This document shows, piece after piece, positions 1 through 7,377 of a DNA stretch of 15,261 nt. The translations under genes were made by a program, and so were the position numbers. Location: positions 1-15,261 of the forward strand of contig QHBQ01000355.1 in NCBI GenBank assembly GCA_003243865.1. The letters are read 5' to 3'. How positions within the stretch are numbered: position 1 is the first letter of the stretch; every line of letters begins with the position of its first letter. The DNA comes from Candidatus Chloroheliales bacterium. Its GTDB lineage: Bacteria; Chloroflexota; Chloroflexia; QHBQ01. A model generated the notes under the pieces. The model did not search any database. It was not told where the DNA came from and saw nothing but the letters and a program-made list of their open reading frames with translations.

Positions 1-660
1 GGCTGGCTGCGGATGCCCGCCGAGGTCGGTTCGCCCAACTTTGGCCGCATCATCCCCTGTGCCTGCAAGACGCGCGAGACCGAGTCGCGTCGCCAACGCA
101 GCCTGCTGAATATGTCCAACCTGGACGCCTTTGCCGCACTCAACTTCAGCAACTTCGACGCCAACATCCCCGGCGTGCGCGAGGCGTTCAGCGTCTCCCG
201 CGAGTTCGCCCGTCACCCCGAAGGCTGGTTGCTGCTGATGGGCGGGTTCGGCTGCGGCAAGACCCATCTCGCCGCAGCGATTGCCAATGAGGCGTTGGAG
301 CGCGGCATCAGCACCTACTTCGCGGTTGTCCCCGACTTGCTCGACCAACTCCGCGCTGCCTACGCCCCCAGCACTGAACTGAGCTTCGATGAGCGCTTCG
401 AGCAGATTCGCGGCGCCGCCCTACTGGTGCTGGACGACCTCGGCACTGAGAATACCACCCAGTGGGCGCGGGAGAAGCTCTACCAAATCTTCAACCACCG
501 CTATAACTACCGGATGCCCACCGTTGTCACCAGCAACGTAGAACTCGACCTGATTGAGCCGCGCATCCGCTCACGCCTCTGCGACGCCAGCCTCTGCCGC
601 CAAATCTTCATCCAGGCCGAGGACTACCGCCAGCGGCCCAATCAATATCGCTATAAGTAG
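1..660 (+). CDS. DnaC/IstB-like ATPase, putative replicative helicase loader (5' partial)
   Basis: The reading frame is open from base 1, so the start lies upstream of the window; the first visible ATG (13) is probably internal. The 219 visible residues begin with a segment resembling the end of a cysteine-rich N-terminal module (Cys20 and Cys22 in a CAC motif after an NFG motif), as in many DnaC-like proteins. The AAA+ core follows: Walker A GGFGCGKTH at about 81-89, Walker B LLVLDDLGTE at about 141-150, a sensor-I TSN at about 177-179, and an RIRSRL arginine-finger-like motif at about 188-193. Proteins of this family use ATP to load the replicative helicase onto DNA; IstB-type relatives assist transposases. 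No transposase (IstA) is visible downstream, which favours the helicase-loader reading. It converges with the next gene, with only 11 bp between stops. Family assignment is firm; the exact role is inferred. Confidence 0.87.
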   Translation, partial: GWLRMPAEVGSPNFGRIIPCACKTRETESRRQRSLLNMSNLDAFAALNFSNFDANIPGVREAFSVSREFARHPEGWLLLMGGFGCGKTHLAAAIANEALERGISTYFAVVPDLLDQLRAAYAPSTELSFDERFEQIRGAALLVLDDLGTENTTQWAREKLYQIFNHRYNYRMPTVVTSNVELDLIEPRIRSRLCDASLCRQIFIQAEDYRQRPNQYRYK

Positions 661-671
661 CTGCTACTACG

Positions 672-1223
672 CTATAGCACGTTACGCACGATGCGGCGCA
701 CCAGTTCGGTAGTCGCGCCGTAGACAAAGTGCGAGGTCAGCGCGTAGGTGTGGATGGAGAGCGGATACTCCCAGGACGGTTTGGATAGGCCGAGTAGTGG
801 CACGCCAATCTCGTCCATAAACAGCCAGACGAAGGCGCCGTAGGGCAGGCCGCCACCGACGGTGACTTCTGGCTGGAACTCGGCCAATCCACCGTAGACG
901 CTGGCGAGGCTCGCGCCCAGCGCATAGTGTAGCATCGGGCCAGCCTTCTTCCGTTCCTCTTTGGTTAGCCTGGTGTGGAAGACTTTCTCGGCAACAAGCT
1001 CCGCGCCCTTCATCGTGGAGTCCTCATCGTCGTTACCACTCTGTTGGCTGCTGCCTTGCTGTTTGCCGCCCGACTTCCCACCCGCGCCTTGCTTGCCCAT
1101 CCCCGACAAGTTGATCCAGGCGTATTGGAACAATTCCATTGTCCATGAGGCGGCCAGCCCACCGAGCAAGCCTGCGACAACCCCCTTCCACGCTTCGCCA
1201 CCGTTTGTGCTGTGCTGTGTCAT
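672..1223 (-). CDS. DUF1440 family membrane protein
   Basis: This 183-residue protein fits the DUF1440 (YagU-like) family. An N-terminal hydrophobic stretch (GVVAGLLGGLAASWTMELFQ) precedes a Gly/Ser/Gln-rich, charged low-complexity linker. Two or three further hydrophobic segments follow, with family-like motifs HYALGASLASVYGG, GGGLPYGAFVWLFMDE and HTYALTSHFVYGATTELVRR. The frame is open further upstream (to 1316), but that extension reads through a dispersed repeat. The ATG at 1223 is preceded by a strong GGGGGGAG Shine-Dalgarno a few bases away, so I chose it. The molecular function is unknown; E. coli YagU has been linked to acid resistance. The gene is monocistronic, convergent with the DnaC-like gene. 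Confidence 0.8.
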   Translation of the reverse strand: MTQHSTNGGEAWKGVVAGLLGGLAASWTMELFQYAWINLSGMGKQGAGGKSGGKQQGSSQQSGNDDEDSTMKGAELVAEKVFHTRLTKEERKKAGPMLHYALGASLASVYGGLAEFQPEVTVGGGLPYGAFVWLFMDEIGVPLLGLSKPSWEYPLSIHTYALTSHFVYGATTELVRRIVRNVL

Positions 1224-1260
1224 TATCTCCCCCCTTATCGTTGCCCCAAGCGCTGGGTTA

Positions 1261-1337
1261 TGCGGTAAATTGGGCCAGAGCGAACAACAGTTCGCCCCTA
1301 CAGAACACTGCGTCACCTGGGCTATTTGGTATTACCT
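1261..1337 (+). repeat. Dispersed intergenic repeat, copy A of inverted pair
   Basis: This 77-bp segment runs from TGCGGTAAATTGGGCCAG through the palindrome GCGAAC-AACA-GTTCGC and CCCCTACAG to GGTATTACCT. The reverse complement of 1525-1602 aligns with it along the whole length, at about 75-80% identity by eye, with near-identity over the first 43 bases. Confidence 0.7.
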
Positions 1338-1524
1338 TTCAGCTAAGGCCAGCCCGCTAATCGTTGCCCTTATGCGGTAGGACACCTTCGACCATATCGG
1401 CCACCGAGCGCTTATTGCTGCTTGCAAGAGCCGTGCCGTAACCGTAAGTGGCACATTTGTATGCACTGATAACTCCACAAAAAGATGCAAAACCGCTGGT
1501 GCGTTTCCTGCCGTACAGATGTAT

Positions 1525-1602
1525 AGGTAATGCCAATTAGTCATGGTGCCGCTGTATTTCTGTAGGGGCGAACCGTTGTTCGCCCTGGCCCAATTTATAG
1601 CA
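1525..1602 (-). repeat. Dispersed intergenic repeat, copy B of inverted pair
   Basis: This is the minus-strand partner of 1261-1337. It includes the perfect palindrome GGGCGAAC-CGTT-GTTCGCCC at 1566-1585 and ends near TGCTATAAATTGGGCC on the minus strand. Its end lies about 15 bp upstream of the candidate -10 box of the next gene, so it could affect transcription there. Confidence 0.7.
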
Positions 1603-1616
1603 TCACCATGCATACT

Positions 1617-1625
1617 TGGTATAAA
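1617..1625 (+). promoter_or_regulatory. Candidate extended -10 promoter for the GH144-like gene
   Basis: TGGTATAAA (TGn plus a TATAAT-like hexamer) lies 27 bp before the chosen ATG. No good -35 hexamer is seen at 17 bp spacing, as expected for an extended -10 promoter. Transcription would start around 1632 and give a leader of about 20 nt. Seen in sequence only. Confidence 0.4.
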
Positions 1626-1651
1626 ATGGGACACAGCGAGGTTCTCGATTG

Positions 1652-2944
1652 ATGCACAGCTCTACGAATGACGCGCCCCTGGATAAACTCCAGCGCGATA
1701 CCTTCCAGTATTTCGTGCATGAAGCCAACCCGGCTAACGGGCTGGTCGCGGACAGCACCAAACAAGAGACCGCCGCTAGTATCGCGGCGGTCGGCCTCGG
1801 CCTGACCGCGTATCCGGTCGCGGTCAAGCGCGGCTTTGTCTCCCGTAACGAGGCCATCGCCCGTGTGCTATCCACCCTGCGCTTCTTCTGGAACGCGCCG
1901 CAAGGCATGGAAGATGATGCGATCGGCTACCACGGTTTCTACTATCATTTCCTCGATCTGCAGAGCGGGCGGCGGGCCTGGAAGTCGGAGATCTCAACTA
2001 TCGACTCGGCCTATCTGTTGGCGGGCGCGCTGACAACCGCGGCCTACTTTAACCGCGACAGCCCTGAAGAGCGCGAGATCCGCGCACTAGCTGAAGGTCT
2101 CTACCGCCGTGCCGACTGGCAGTGGGCGCAGAGCGGCGGCCTGCTGGTGAGCCATGGTTGGACTCCGGAGCGCGGCTTCATCCGCTATAACTGGGGAGGT
2201 TACAGTGAAGCGCTCATTCTCTACGTGCTGGGCCTTGCCTCGCCCACCGCCCCGCTGCCAGCGCAGAGCTATAGCGCCTGGACCAAGACATATAAGTGGA
2301 AGCGTCTCTACGGCTACGAGCTGCTCTACGCCGGGCCGCTTTTTATCCATCAGCTCTCGCATATCTGGATTGACTTTCGCGGCATCCAGGACGTGCCAAT
2401 GCGCGAACATAACAGCGACTACTTCGAGAACAGCTGGCGCGCCACCTACGTGCAGCAGCAATATGCGATGCGCAACCCGCGTGGCTTTCGCGGCTATGGT
2501 GAATGGGTCTGGGGCATTACCGCCAGCGACGGCCCCGGGCCTGCCACCCGCCGGGTGGACGGGCGGGCGCGGAAGTTTCGTGCCTACCTGGCCCGTGGCA
2601 TCCCCAACGGCCCCGACGACGGCACAGTCGCACCCTGGGCGGTAGTCGCCTCGCTGCCGTTCGCGCCGGAAATTGTGCTGCCGACCATCGCCTACCTGAA
2701 CGAGCATTACCCCAGCATGAGCAGCAAGTACGGCTTTAAGTGCAGCTTCAACCCCACCTTTCCCGCTGACCACACCGGCGGCTGGACCTCCGCGGGCTAC
2801 TATGGCCTTGATCAGGGGCCGATTGTGATGATGATCGAGAACTATCGTTCGGGCTGGCTCTGGGATTTGCTGCGCCGCTGCTCGTGGCTAATCACCGGTC
2901 TGCGCCGCGCGGGGTTCAGCGGCGGCTGGCTGGATACTACCTAA
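1652..2944 (+). CDS. Glycoamylase-like domain protein, GH144-type (candidate beta-1,2-glucanase)
   Basis: The 430-residue protein matches the glycoamylase-like family (Pfam Glycoamylase, COG5368). That family includes stand-alone GH144 endo-beta-1,2-glucanases and the C-terminal domain of cyclic beta-glucan synthases. Characteristic stretches are EISTIDSAYLLAGAL near 113-127, NWGGYSEALILYVLGL near 180-195, GPLFIHQLSHIWIDFRGIQD near 228-247, DYFENSWRATYVQQQYA near 256-272, and GYGEWVWGITASDGPG near 281-296. These acidic, aromatic-rich motifs are where substrate and catalytic residues lie in the (alpha/alpha)6 barrel. No signal peptide or membrane segment is visible, so a cytoplasmic location is likely unless it uses non-classical export. 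A TTG at 1649 is also in frame; I prefer the ATG at 1652, with GCGAGG about 10 bases upstream. Substrate is inferred from the family, not shown here. Confidence 0.85.
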   Translation: MHSSTNDAPLDKLQRDTFQYFVHEANPANGLVADSTKQETAASIAAVGLGLTAYPVAVKRGFVSRNEAIARVLSTLRFFWNAPQGMEDDAIGYHGFYYHFLDLQSGRRAWKSEISTIDSAYLLAGALTTAAYFNRDSPEEREIRALAEGLYRRADWQWAQSGGLLVSHGWTPERGFIRYNWGGYSEALILYVLGLASPTAPLPAQSYSAWTKTYKWKRLYGYELLYAGPLFIHQLSHIWIDFRGIQDVPMREHNSDYFENSWRATYVQQQYAMRNPRGFRGYGEWVWGITASDGPGPATRRVDGRARKFRAYLARGIPNGPDDGTVAPWAVVASLPFAPEIVLPTIAYLNEHYPSMSSKYGFKCSFNPTFPADHTGGWTSAGYYGLDQGPIVMMIENYRSGWLWDLLRRCSWLITGLRRAGFSGGWLDTT

Positions 2945-2965
2945 ATACATTAGGAGAGAGCAGGG

Positions 2966-5050
2966 TTAAGCGGTCGGCTTGGGGTTGACTTCAACCACTG
3001 GGCCGCCGGGGGTGGAGTCATTCACCTGAACGCCACTGCCCATCGTCTCTACCAGTTTGAATCGTTGCTGCTTCGCTAGATAACGCAGCATGGTGGTGAC
3101 GTATTCGGCGTGGCTCCAGGTTAGCGGCGAGACCGATAGTGGCGCGCCAGTGTAGGGGTTGATCTGCTCGGCCAGCACCCCGCTGGGCAGGCTATGCTTG
3201 CAGACCCAATCCATGATGTCGAGGGCAGGCTTCAGTTCGTCTATACTCTGGGCGATGGCGATGTAGTAGTCGGCCAGCCACAGGGTGCAGATGTACCAGG
3301 GGTTGCCGGTTACGTCGTGGCTGACCCGCTGATAGTAGTCATCCTCGTAGCGGGCGAGGCCTCCGACTGCGGTTGGGATAGTCAACTTGTCGCGCATCAC
3401 CTTCATCGTGCTGGTGGTCAGGTCGTCGTTGGCGTCGAACATCCCGAACTTGAACAGCCCGCAGATGCTGCTGTCCATGGTGTAATCCTTGGTCACATTG
3501 CCATGCTCGTCCACGTTGACCATGCGCACGAAGGTGCCGCGCTCCTGGTCGTACATATGCTCGACGCAGGCCGCCTTGATCTCGTTGGCGGCATTGCGCA
3601 TACTGGTCGCCAGTTCCACATCGCCGAAGATGTAACAGAAATTGGCGGCAGCGTTCAGCCCCGCCCACACCGCGCCGACGGTGAAGGCCATGATGCCGCG
3701 GCGCTCTTCCCATAGGTCGTATGAGGCCTGGGGCAGAAGGGTATGCGGTTCGCGGTAATCCACCATGAACTGACCTGCGGTCTTGACTACGCGGCGGTAG
3801 AACTGGGCGATGAACTCAAGGTCGTGATACTTCTCGTAGTGATGCCACATCGCATAGAGAATAAGGGCGGTTTCATCCTCCTGGATCGGCAGTTGGGGAC
3901 GGCCCATGCTGTCGGCCCAGGGGTGCCAGCTTGAGCCGAGCGCGCCGTCGGCGTCGTATTTGTGCAGCAAATAGCCGCGCGGGTTGATGATGTTGTGGAT
4001 GAGGGTGAAGAGCGCGCGGGCCGGGTCCTGGAAGCCCGCCTCGTCAAAGGCGTAGATGACCAGGGCAGCGTCGCGCGGCCACATATAAGCGTAGCTGTCG
4101 CGGGCGAAGGCAAGAATGTCGTAATCGGTGCTGGCGATAACGGCGCCGTGGCGGTCGATTTGGGTGCGCATGATCAGCAGGCTGCGCTTGTAGAGGTCGC
4201 AGAGGTTGCTCGGCACGTCGCCCCAGGAGACCGGGATCTTGTTTGCCCACAGCCGCCAGTAGTTGGCAGTGCGGTCAATGAAGGTCTGCGGCCCGCGCTC
4301 CCTCACTATTATGTCATCGCCCAGCACCTCCTTGTGGGTTCGACCGGCGATCAGCCAGTGGTAGATGACCTCGCAGCCTTGCGGCGGCAAATCCTCGATG
4401 TATAGCGCGAGCGTGCAGTCCACCGACCCCTGGGCAATGGGGGCGCGTTGCAGGTGGCCATCCTCGGCATCGCGCCAGGTGCCTTGCGCTCCACCCACCT
4501 CCTTCACCCCGCAGGCCCAGCTATCCACCCCGTACTTCTCACCGACCAGCCCATTCATCAGGAAGTAGCGGTGTCCCTTGTAGGCAACCAGGAAGTTGCC
4601 AGGGTTGATATTGTCCTGATGAGGGTCGTAATAGACGGTATCGCCCACTGCCTCGCCATAGATGTGCCAGTCGTAGTGGAGGAACAGGCGCACCTCTTTG
4701 GACTGATTGCCGATGTTGGTGATCTCGAAGCGGCGCAGGAAAACGTCACGATCGAAGTCAACCGTATCGTTGCATACGATGCTCAAGCCGAGCCGCTGGT
4801 TGGTCAGTACCACCTCAGTTACCATTGTCTCCGACTGATAGTGCAGATCGCGCTGCCAGGAGGGGTCATCAAACCAGGCGAACTCCGACTGCCCGCCCTC
4901 GCCGTCCTCCACCCACACCCCGGTATGGCAGATGTCACCTTCGGTCTGGTTCTCATTGCCGATGTGCGGCCAGAAGATGTCGCGCAGGTTATAGTTGATG
5001 TCGAAGTTGATCTGCATCGAGCCATTGCCGAGCGGCAGGTCGCGTGGCAT
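2966..5050 (-). CDS. Glycoside hydrolase family 15 (glucoamylase-like) protein
   Basis: This 694-residue protein has the two-domain bacterial GH15 architecture. An N-terminal beta-sandwich (about 1-270) carries motifs such as YNLRDIFWPHIG and VFLRRFEITN. The (alpha/alpha)6 catalytic barrel (about 285-660) carries FARDSYAYMWPRDAALVIYA near 315-334. The probable general acid is Glu448 in DLWEERRG and the probable general base is Glu649 in LTWSHAEYV; both match the family pattern. GH15 enzymes release glucose from the non-reducing ends of alpha-glucans, and relatives act on trehalose, dextran or isomalto-oligosaccharides, so the substrate is open. No signal peptide is seen, suggesting an intracellular enzyme. 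The start is decided by an excellent AAGGAGG site 7 nt upstream. The gene is convergent with the GH144-like gene (21 bp between stops), and its first 62 bp overlap the extended PP2C frame. Confidence 0.92.
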   Translation of the reverse strand: MPRDLPLGNGSMQINFDINYNLRDIFWPHIGNENQTEGDICHTGVWVEDGEGGQSEFAWFDDPSWQRDLHYQSETMVTEVVLTNQRLGLSIVCNDTVDFDRDVFLRRFEITNIGNQSKEVRLFLHYDWHIYGEAVGDTVYYDPHQDNINPGNFLVAYKGHRYFLMNGLVGEKYGVDSWACGVKEVGGAQGTWRDAEDGHLQRAPIAQGSVDCTLALYIEDLPPQGCEVIYHWLIAGRTHKEVLGDDIIVRERGPQTFIDRTANYWRLWANKIPVSWGDVPSNLCDLYKRSLLIMRTQIDRHGAVIASTDYDILAFARDSYAYMWPRDAALVIYAFDEAGFQDPARALFTLIHNIINPRGYLLHKYDADGALGSSWHPWADSMGRPQLPIQEDETALILYAMWHHYEKYHDLEFIAQFYRRVVKTAGQFMVDYREPHTLLPQASYDLWEERRGIMAFTVGAVWAGLNAAANFCYIFGDVELATSMRNAANEIKAACVEHMYDQERGTFVRMVNVDEHGNVTKDYTMDSSICGLFKFGMFDANDDLTTSTMKVMRDKLTIPTAVGGLARYEDDYYQRVSHDVTGNPWYICTLWLADYYIAIAQSIDELKPALDIMDWVCKHSLPSGVLAEQINPYTGAPLSVSPLTWSHAEYVTTMLRYLAKQQRFKLVETMGSGVQVNDSTPGGPVVEVNPKPTA

Positions 5051-6461
5051 GGGGATTCCTCCTTGTTTGAACTACTTTCTTTGATCGTATACGCAGTTGC
5101 GCGCTGTCGGGATTTAACACCTTGTAGGACTCATGCAGTTCAGCAGGGCAGCCGCAGTTCGCCCCTACGAAAATGTGCCTGGCGCGGGCGCAACTGCGTA
5201 AGTCCAGCGCAAAGATGATCACGCTGACGTTATCAATCGCGCCGCGCCGCTTGGTCTCCTCGACGAGGGCGCGGGCGGCCTTCTGGGCATCGTAGCGCAA
5301 CACGATGTTGGCAATATCGCTAGCCTTGAGGTGGGCTTGGAGACCATCGGAGCAGAGCAGCAGCCGGTCACCCGACTGCAAGGGGTAGGAGCAGGTATCA
5401 ACCTCGGAGTTTGCGTCGGTGCCAAGCGAGCGGTATAGAACGCTGCGGTGCGGAGAGTTGGCGGCCTCGGCCGGGGTTAGCTGGCCTAGTTCTACCAGGC
5501 GGGCGACTACGCTGTGGTCGGTGGTAAGCTGCACGATAGTGCGGTTGTCCCCCCCCTTCATCGCGACGCCGAGGCGGTTGAGCAGGTAGGCGCGGCTGTC
5601 GCCGATGTGGGCGAGCCAGACCCGCTCCATGTTGGGCGCGAGCAGGGCGAAGGTGGCGGTCGTTCCCATCCCGTGTTGGCCGCTGCGCTTGCGGGCCTGC
5701 TCATAGATGCTCTTGTTCGCCAACTCCAGCCCGCGCTTGAGCAGTGGTTCGACCGCATTGGCGCCGGCTACCGTGGCGAGGTTTTCGATCACGTAGAGCG
5801 GCGCGTCAGTGACCGCGATGCCACTGGCGACCTCACCGGCTTGTGCTCCGCCCATCCCGTCGGCGACGATGCCTAGCCAGCCCTGGCCGCCACCCAGGGT
5901 TTTGGGCAAATCAAGCTCATGGGCGAAGATCGAATCCTCATTGTTCTTGCGCACCACGCCGACATCGCTGAGTTGCCCCACTGTCACCTTGACCGAGGCC
6001 AGTCGCGCGGTCTGCGCGGCAGCAGGCAGGGTATGGCCGCAGGCGGTGCAGAAGTGGGCTGCCGCGCGGTTGCGGGCGCCGCACGCGCCGCATAGCACCT
6101 CTGGCTGGTTCGGCAGCCGTTCCAGGCGGCGGGTGGTAGCCCCCAGGCCGGTGCGCGGCAGCCCTTGCAGCCGCGTGGTTATCTCCGCGCCCCACGACTC
6201 GTTGCGTTCCAGTTCAGCCTGCAAGCGGGTGCGGGTATCACGGTCGAGATTGGGCTTGTCCTTCAGTTCGGCGCGAATGTCATCGCTCATTCGCCGCAAG
6301 AAGGTGAGGCACTCCTCCAACTCCTCGCGGGTGAACGTGTGAGCCGCAGGCATTGGCTGGGTAGCTGCTGCTTGCCCCTCGCTACTAATCACTCTCCCGC
6401 CCGCCGTGCCGCTATCGCGCCCGGTGCGCGGTTCGCCGCGCCTCTGCTCTTCACCTGCCAC
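4989..6461 (-). CDS. Zinc-ribbon PP2C-family Ser/Thr protein phosphatase with MITE-derived tail
   Basis: The start is the GTG at 6461, 7 nt after AAAGGAGG; the longer open frame from 6644 lacks support. The 490 residues comprise a low-complexity N-terminus, a helical region around 45-100, and a zinc ribbon with Cys124, Cys127, Cys138 and Cys141. The PP2C catalytic domain spans about 158-421. Metal-binding motifs are visible: NNED around 173-176, DGMGG at 201-205, GTTA around 266-269, IGDSRAY around 286-292, SDGL at 371-374 and DNVSV at 410-414. Such PP2C (PPM) enzymes remove phosphate from Ser/Thr using two metal ions and often counter Hanks-type kinases; no kinase is visible here. The domain should end near residue 421. 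The last 69 residues come from a repeat insertion (5090-5200) and then out-of-frame GH15 sequence, so the native stop seems lost. Confidence 0.88.
   Translation of the reverse strand: MAGEEQRRGEPRTGRDSGTAGGRVISSEGQAAATQPMPAAHTFTREELEECLTFLRRMSDDIRAELKDKPNLDRDTRTRLQAELERNESWGAEITTRLQGLPRTGLGATTRRLERLPNQPEVLCGACGARNRAAAHFCTACGHTLPAAAQTARLASVKVTVGQLSDVGVVRKNNEDSIFAHELDLPKTLGGGQGWLGIVADGMGGAQAGEVASGIAVTDAPLYVIENLATVAGANAVEPLLKRGLELANKSIYEQARKRSGQHGMGTTATFALLAPNMERVWLAHIGDSRAYLLNRLGVAMKGGDNRTIVQLTTDHSVVARLVELGQLTPAEAANSPHRSVLYRSLGTDANSEVDTCSYPLQSGDRLLLCSDGLQAHLKASDIANIVLRYDAQKAARALVEETKRRGAIDNVSVIIFALDLRSCARARHIFVGANCGCPAELHESYKVLNPDSAQLRIRSKKVVQTRRNPHATRPAARQWLDADQLRHQL
5090..5200. mobile_element. 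MITE-like element with 13-bp terminal inverted repeats and TA ends
   Basis: TACGCAGTTGCGC at 5090-5102 and its exact reverse complement GCGCAACTGCGTA at 5188-5200 bound a 111-bp segment. Reading the outer TA as a target duplication would fit a non-autonomous IS630/Tc1-like element; that class is inference. Inside is a degenerate copy of the dispersed palindrome (GCAGTTCGCCCCTACG at about 5153-5169). A related copy in the opposite orientation occurs at 7378-7441. The element lies across the 3' end of the PP2C gene and just upstream of the GH15 ribosome site. Confidence 0.65.
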
Positions 6462-6497
6462 TGGCCCGCCTCCTTTGCTCCATGCTTGCTGGCTTCC

Positions 6498-6526
6498 AGT
6501 ATACATCAACCGACGCCCACGGTCAA
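6498..6526 (-). promoter_or_regulatory. Sigma70-type promoter for the PP2C gene
   Basis: On the minus strand, TTGACC (6521-6526) and TATACT (6498-6503) are separated by exactly 17 bp, close to consensus. The start of transcription would fall near 6490, about 30 nt before the GTG start. This suggests PP2C is transcribed independently of the upstream BlaI-type gene. Confidence 0.72.
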
Positions 6527-6540
6527 CGCAAAATAATGAT

Positions 6541-6566
6541 GGCTGGCAGTTATCAGCCTGCCAGCC
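6541..6566. terminator. Perfect 9-bp hairpin between the BlaI-type and PP2C genes
   Basis: GGCTGGCAG (6541-6549) and CTGCCAGCC (6558-6566) form a 9-bp stem with an 8-nt loop. On the plus strand it is followed by GTTTTT. On the minus strand, the direction of the flanking genes, it is followed by ATCATTATTTT, a weaker U-rich tail. It most likely ends the BlaI-type transcript just upstream of the PP2C promoter. Confidence 0.6.
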
Positions 6567-6621
6567 GTTTTTGATCGGGTTGCGGTTAGTAGAGTGGAGC
6601 GAAGCGTCATTCGCCGCACTT

Positions 6622-7053
6622 TCAGGCCTTCGCCTTTGCCCCACGGCGCTCTTTTACCGCCGCCTCGAATGCCGCCAAGCGTTTCTCGTCGCTTGACTGA
6701 ACGTACTCAACGATGTACCTGAATGTCGAGTCGCCGAACTCCTGGGATAGGCTGTCGAGGACGCTCTTGACGATGGCGTTGGCGAACTCGTCCTTCGGCA
6801 TGGCGGGCGAATAGACGTAGCTAAGGCCCACCCGTGTCCGCTTCAGGATGTTCTTGGCTTGCAGGCGGCTCATCGTGGTCATCACCGTGGTGTAAGCGAT
6901 GTCACGTCGGCTCTGCAAGACCCGATGCACGTCGCTGACGGTTGCCTGGCCCATTTGCCAGACCACCTGCATGATCTCCGCCTCTAGCGGCCCCAGCACC
7001 TTGGTGATGCCCTCCTTCGTAGGGTTGAACTTGAACTTCATGTTGTCGGCCAT
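6622..7053 (-). CDS. BlaI/MecI/CopY-family winged-helix transcriptional repressor
   Basis: The 143-residue protein has the penicillinase-repressor type winged helix-turn-helix at about 18-85. It starts with LGPLEAEIMQVVWQMG and includes VSDVHRVLQ and the recognition helix region AYTTVMTTMSRL at 53-64, then a wing around RVGLSYVYSP. The C-terminal helices should mediate dimerisation. The ATG at 7053 has AAAGGAG at good spacing; the open frame extends upstream to 7104 without support. Classical relatives repress beta-lactamase or copper genes and are inactivated by a BlaR1/MecR1 membrane protease. No such sensor or beta-lactamase is next to it here. Likely targets are its own promoter and perhaps neighbours, as suggested by TACTAC words upstream; this is inference. 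Confidence 0.88.
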   Translation of the reverse strand: MADNMKFKFNPTKEGITKVLGPLEAEIMQVVWQMGQATVSDVHRVLQSRRDIAYTTVMTTMSRLQAKNILKRTRVGLSYVYSPAMPKDEFANAIVKSVLDSLSQEFGDSTFRYIVEYVQSSDEKRLAAFEAAVKERRGAKAKA

Positions 7054-7150
7054 GGTTTTCTCCTTTATCCTGCTTGCTTCCGCGCCTACTCGCCTCGCGC
7101 ACATTGCTCAAGTGATGTAGACGCTCAATGCTGCCCCCCGCTGCAAGGGT

Positions 7151-7189
7151 TTATACTACACAGATTAGCGGTTGCAGTTGTTATACTAC
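7151..7189 (-). promoter_or_regulatory. Upstream direct repeats TTATACTAC: possible tandem -10 boxes or BlaI-type half-sites
   Basis: TTATACTAC occurs at 7151-7159 and again at 7181-7189, exactly 30 bp apart (about three helical turns). On the minus strand these read GTAGTATAA and could supply -10 boxes for the BlaI-type gene; one candidate has TTGCTT (7207-7212) 18 bp upstream of TAGTAT. The palindrome CCTATATAGG (7191-7200) adjoins. BlaI-family operators known elsewhere contain TACTACA-like half-sites, and the first copy reads TACTACA. Function is unproven. Confidence 0.35.
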
Positions 7190-7288
7190 GCCTATATAGG
7201 TAGGAAAAGCAAGGCCGAGCATGGGGTTGGAGATTACCGTTGGATTACAATGTGAAGAAGTAGTGAGCGGCGGAGAGACGGCTAGGGA

Positions 7289-7310
7289 TTTTGGTAAGGT
7301 TTTGGTAAGG
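7289..7310 (+). repeat. Tandem 11-bp direct repeat
   Basis: TTTTGGTAAGG occurs twice head to tail in the 390-bp gap between the BlaI-type gene and tldE. No coding frame or known motif explains it; it may be a slippage product or a binding site. Apart from this, the direct repeats at 7151-7189 and the partial MITE, I see nothing else in this gap. Confidence 0.6.
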
Positions 7311-7377
7311 TCGCAGGCATAGCAATGGGGCGTACCATAGTGCGCCCCGCATTTGTCAAACCCAAGATCTATAGGAG

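Larger units (their letters stand above)
1224..1651. other. 428-bp intergenic region carrying an imperfect inverted repeat pair
   Basis: No protein in this divergent intergenic region looks real; the open frames crossing it read through repeats. It holds two related repeat copies in opposite orientation (1261-1337 and 1525-1602), each with a GCGAAC/GTTCGC palindrome. It also has a partial direct duplication: the words ATCGTTGCCC and TTATGCGGTA occur around 1239-1265 and again around 1359-1379. I see nothing recognisable in 1380-1524. The 3' end holds a candidate promoter for the next gene. Confidence 0.6.

Noticed and set aside
1..660. IstB of an IS21-type insertion sequence
   Set aside because: No IstA or terminal repeats are visible, and the cysteine-containing N-terminus fits stand-alone DnaC-like loaders better; the upstream side cannot be seen.
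2087..2773. Long minus-strand open frame (228 codons) opposite the GH144-like gene
   Set aside because: It is a shadow of a high-GC gene: Ala/Gly/Val-rich, no ribosome site, no family pattern, while the plus strand has clear conserved motifs.
3194..3715. Plus-strand open frame (173 codons) opposite GH15
   Set aside because: It lies wholly inside the GH15 catalytic domain on the other strand and has no recognisable domain.
4448..5218. Plus-strand open frame (256 codons) across the GH15 start and the MITE
   Set aside because: It is antisense to GH15 and PP2C, has a Val/Ala-rich shadow composition and runs through the repeat.
6462..6644. N-terminal extension of the PP2C frame to 6644
   Set aside because: It would cross a sigma70 promoter, a terminator-like hairpin and the BlaI stop; the GTG at 6461 has a far better ribosome site.
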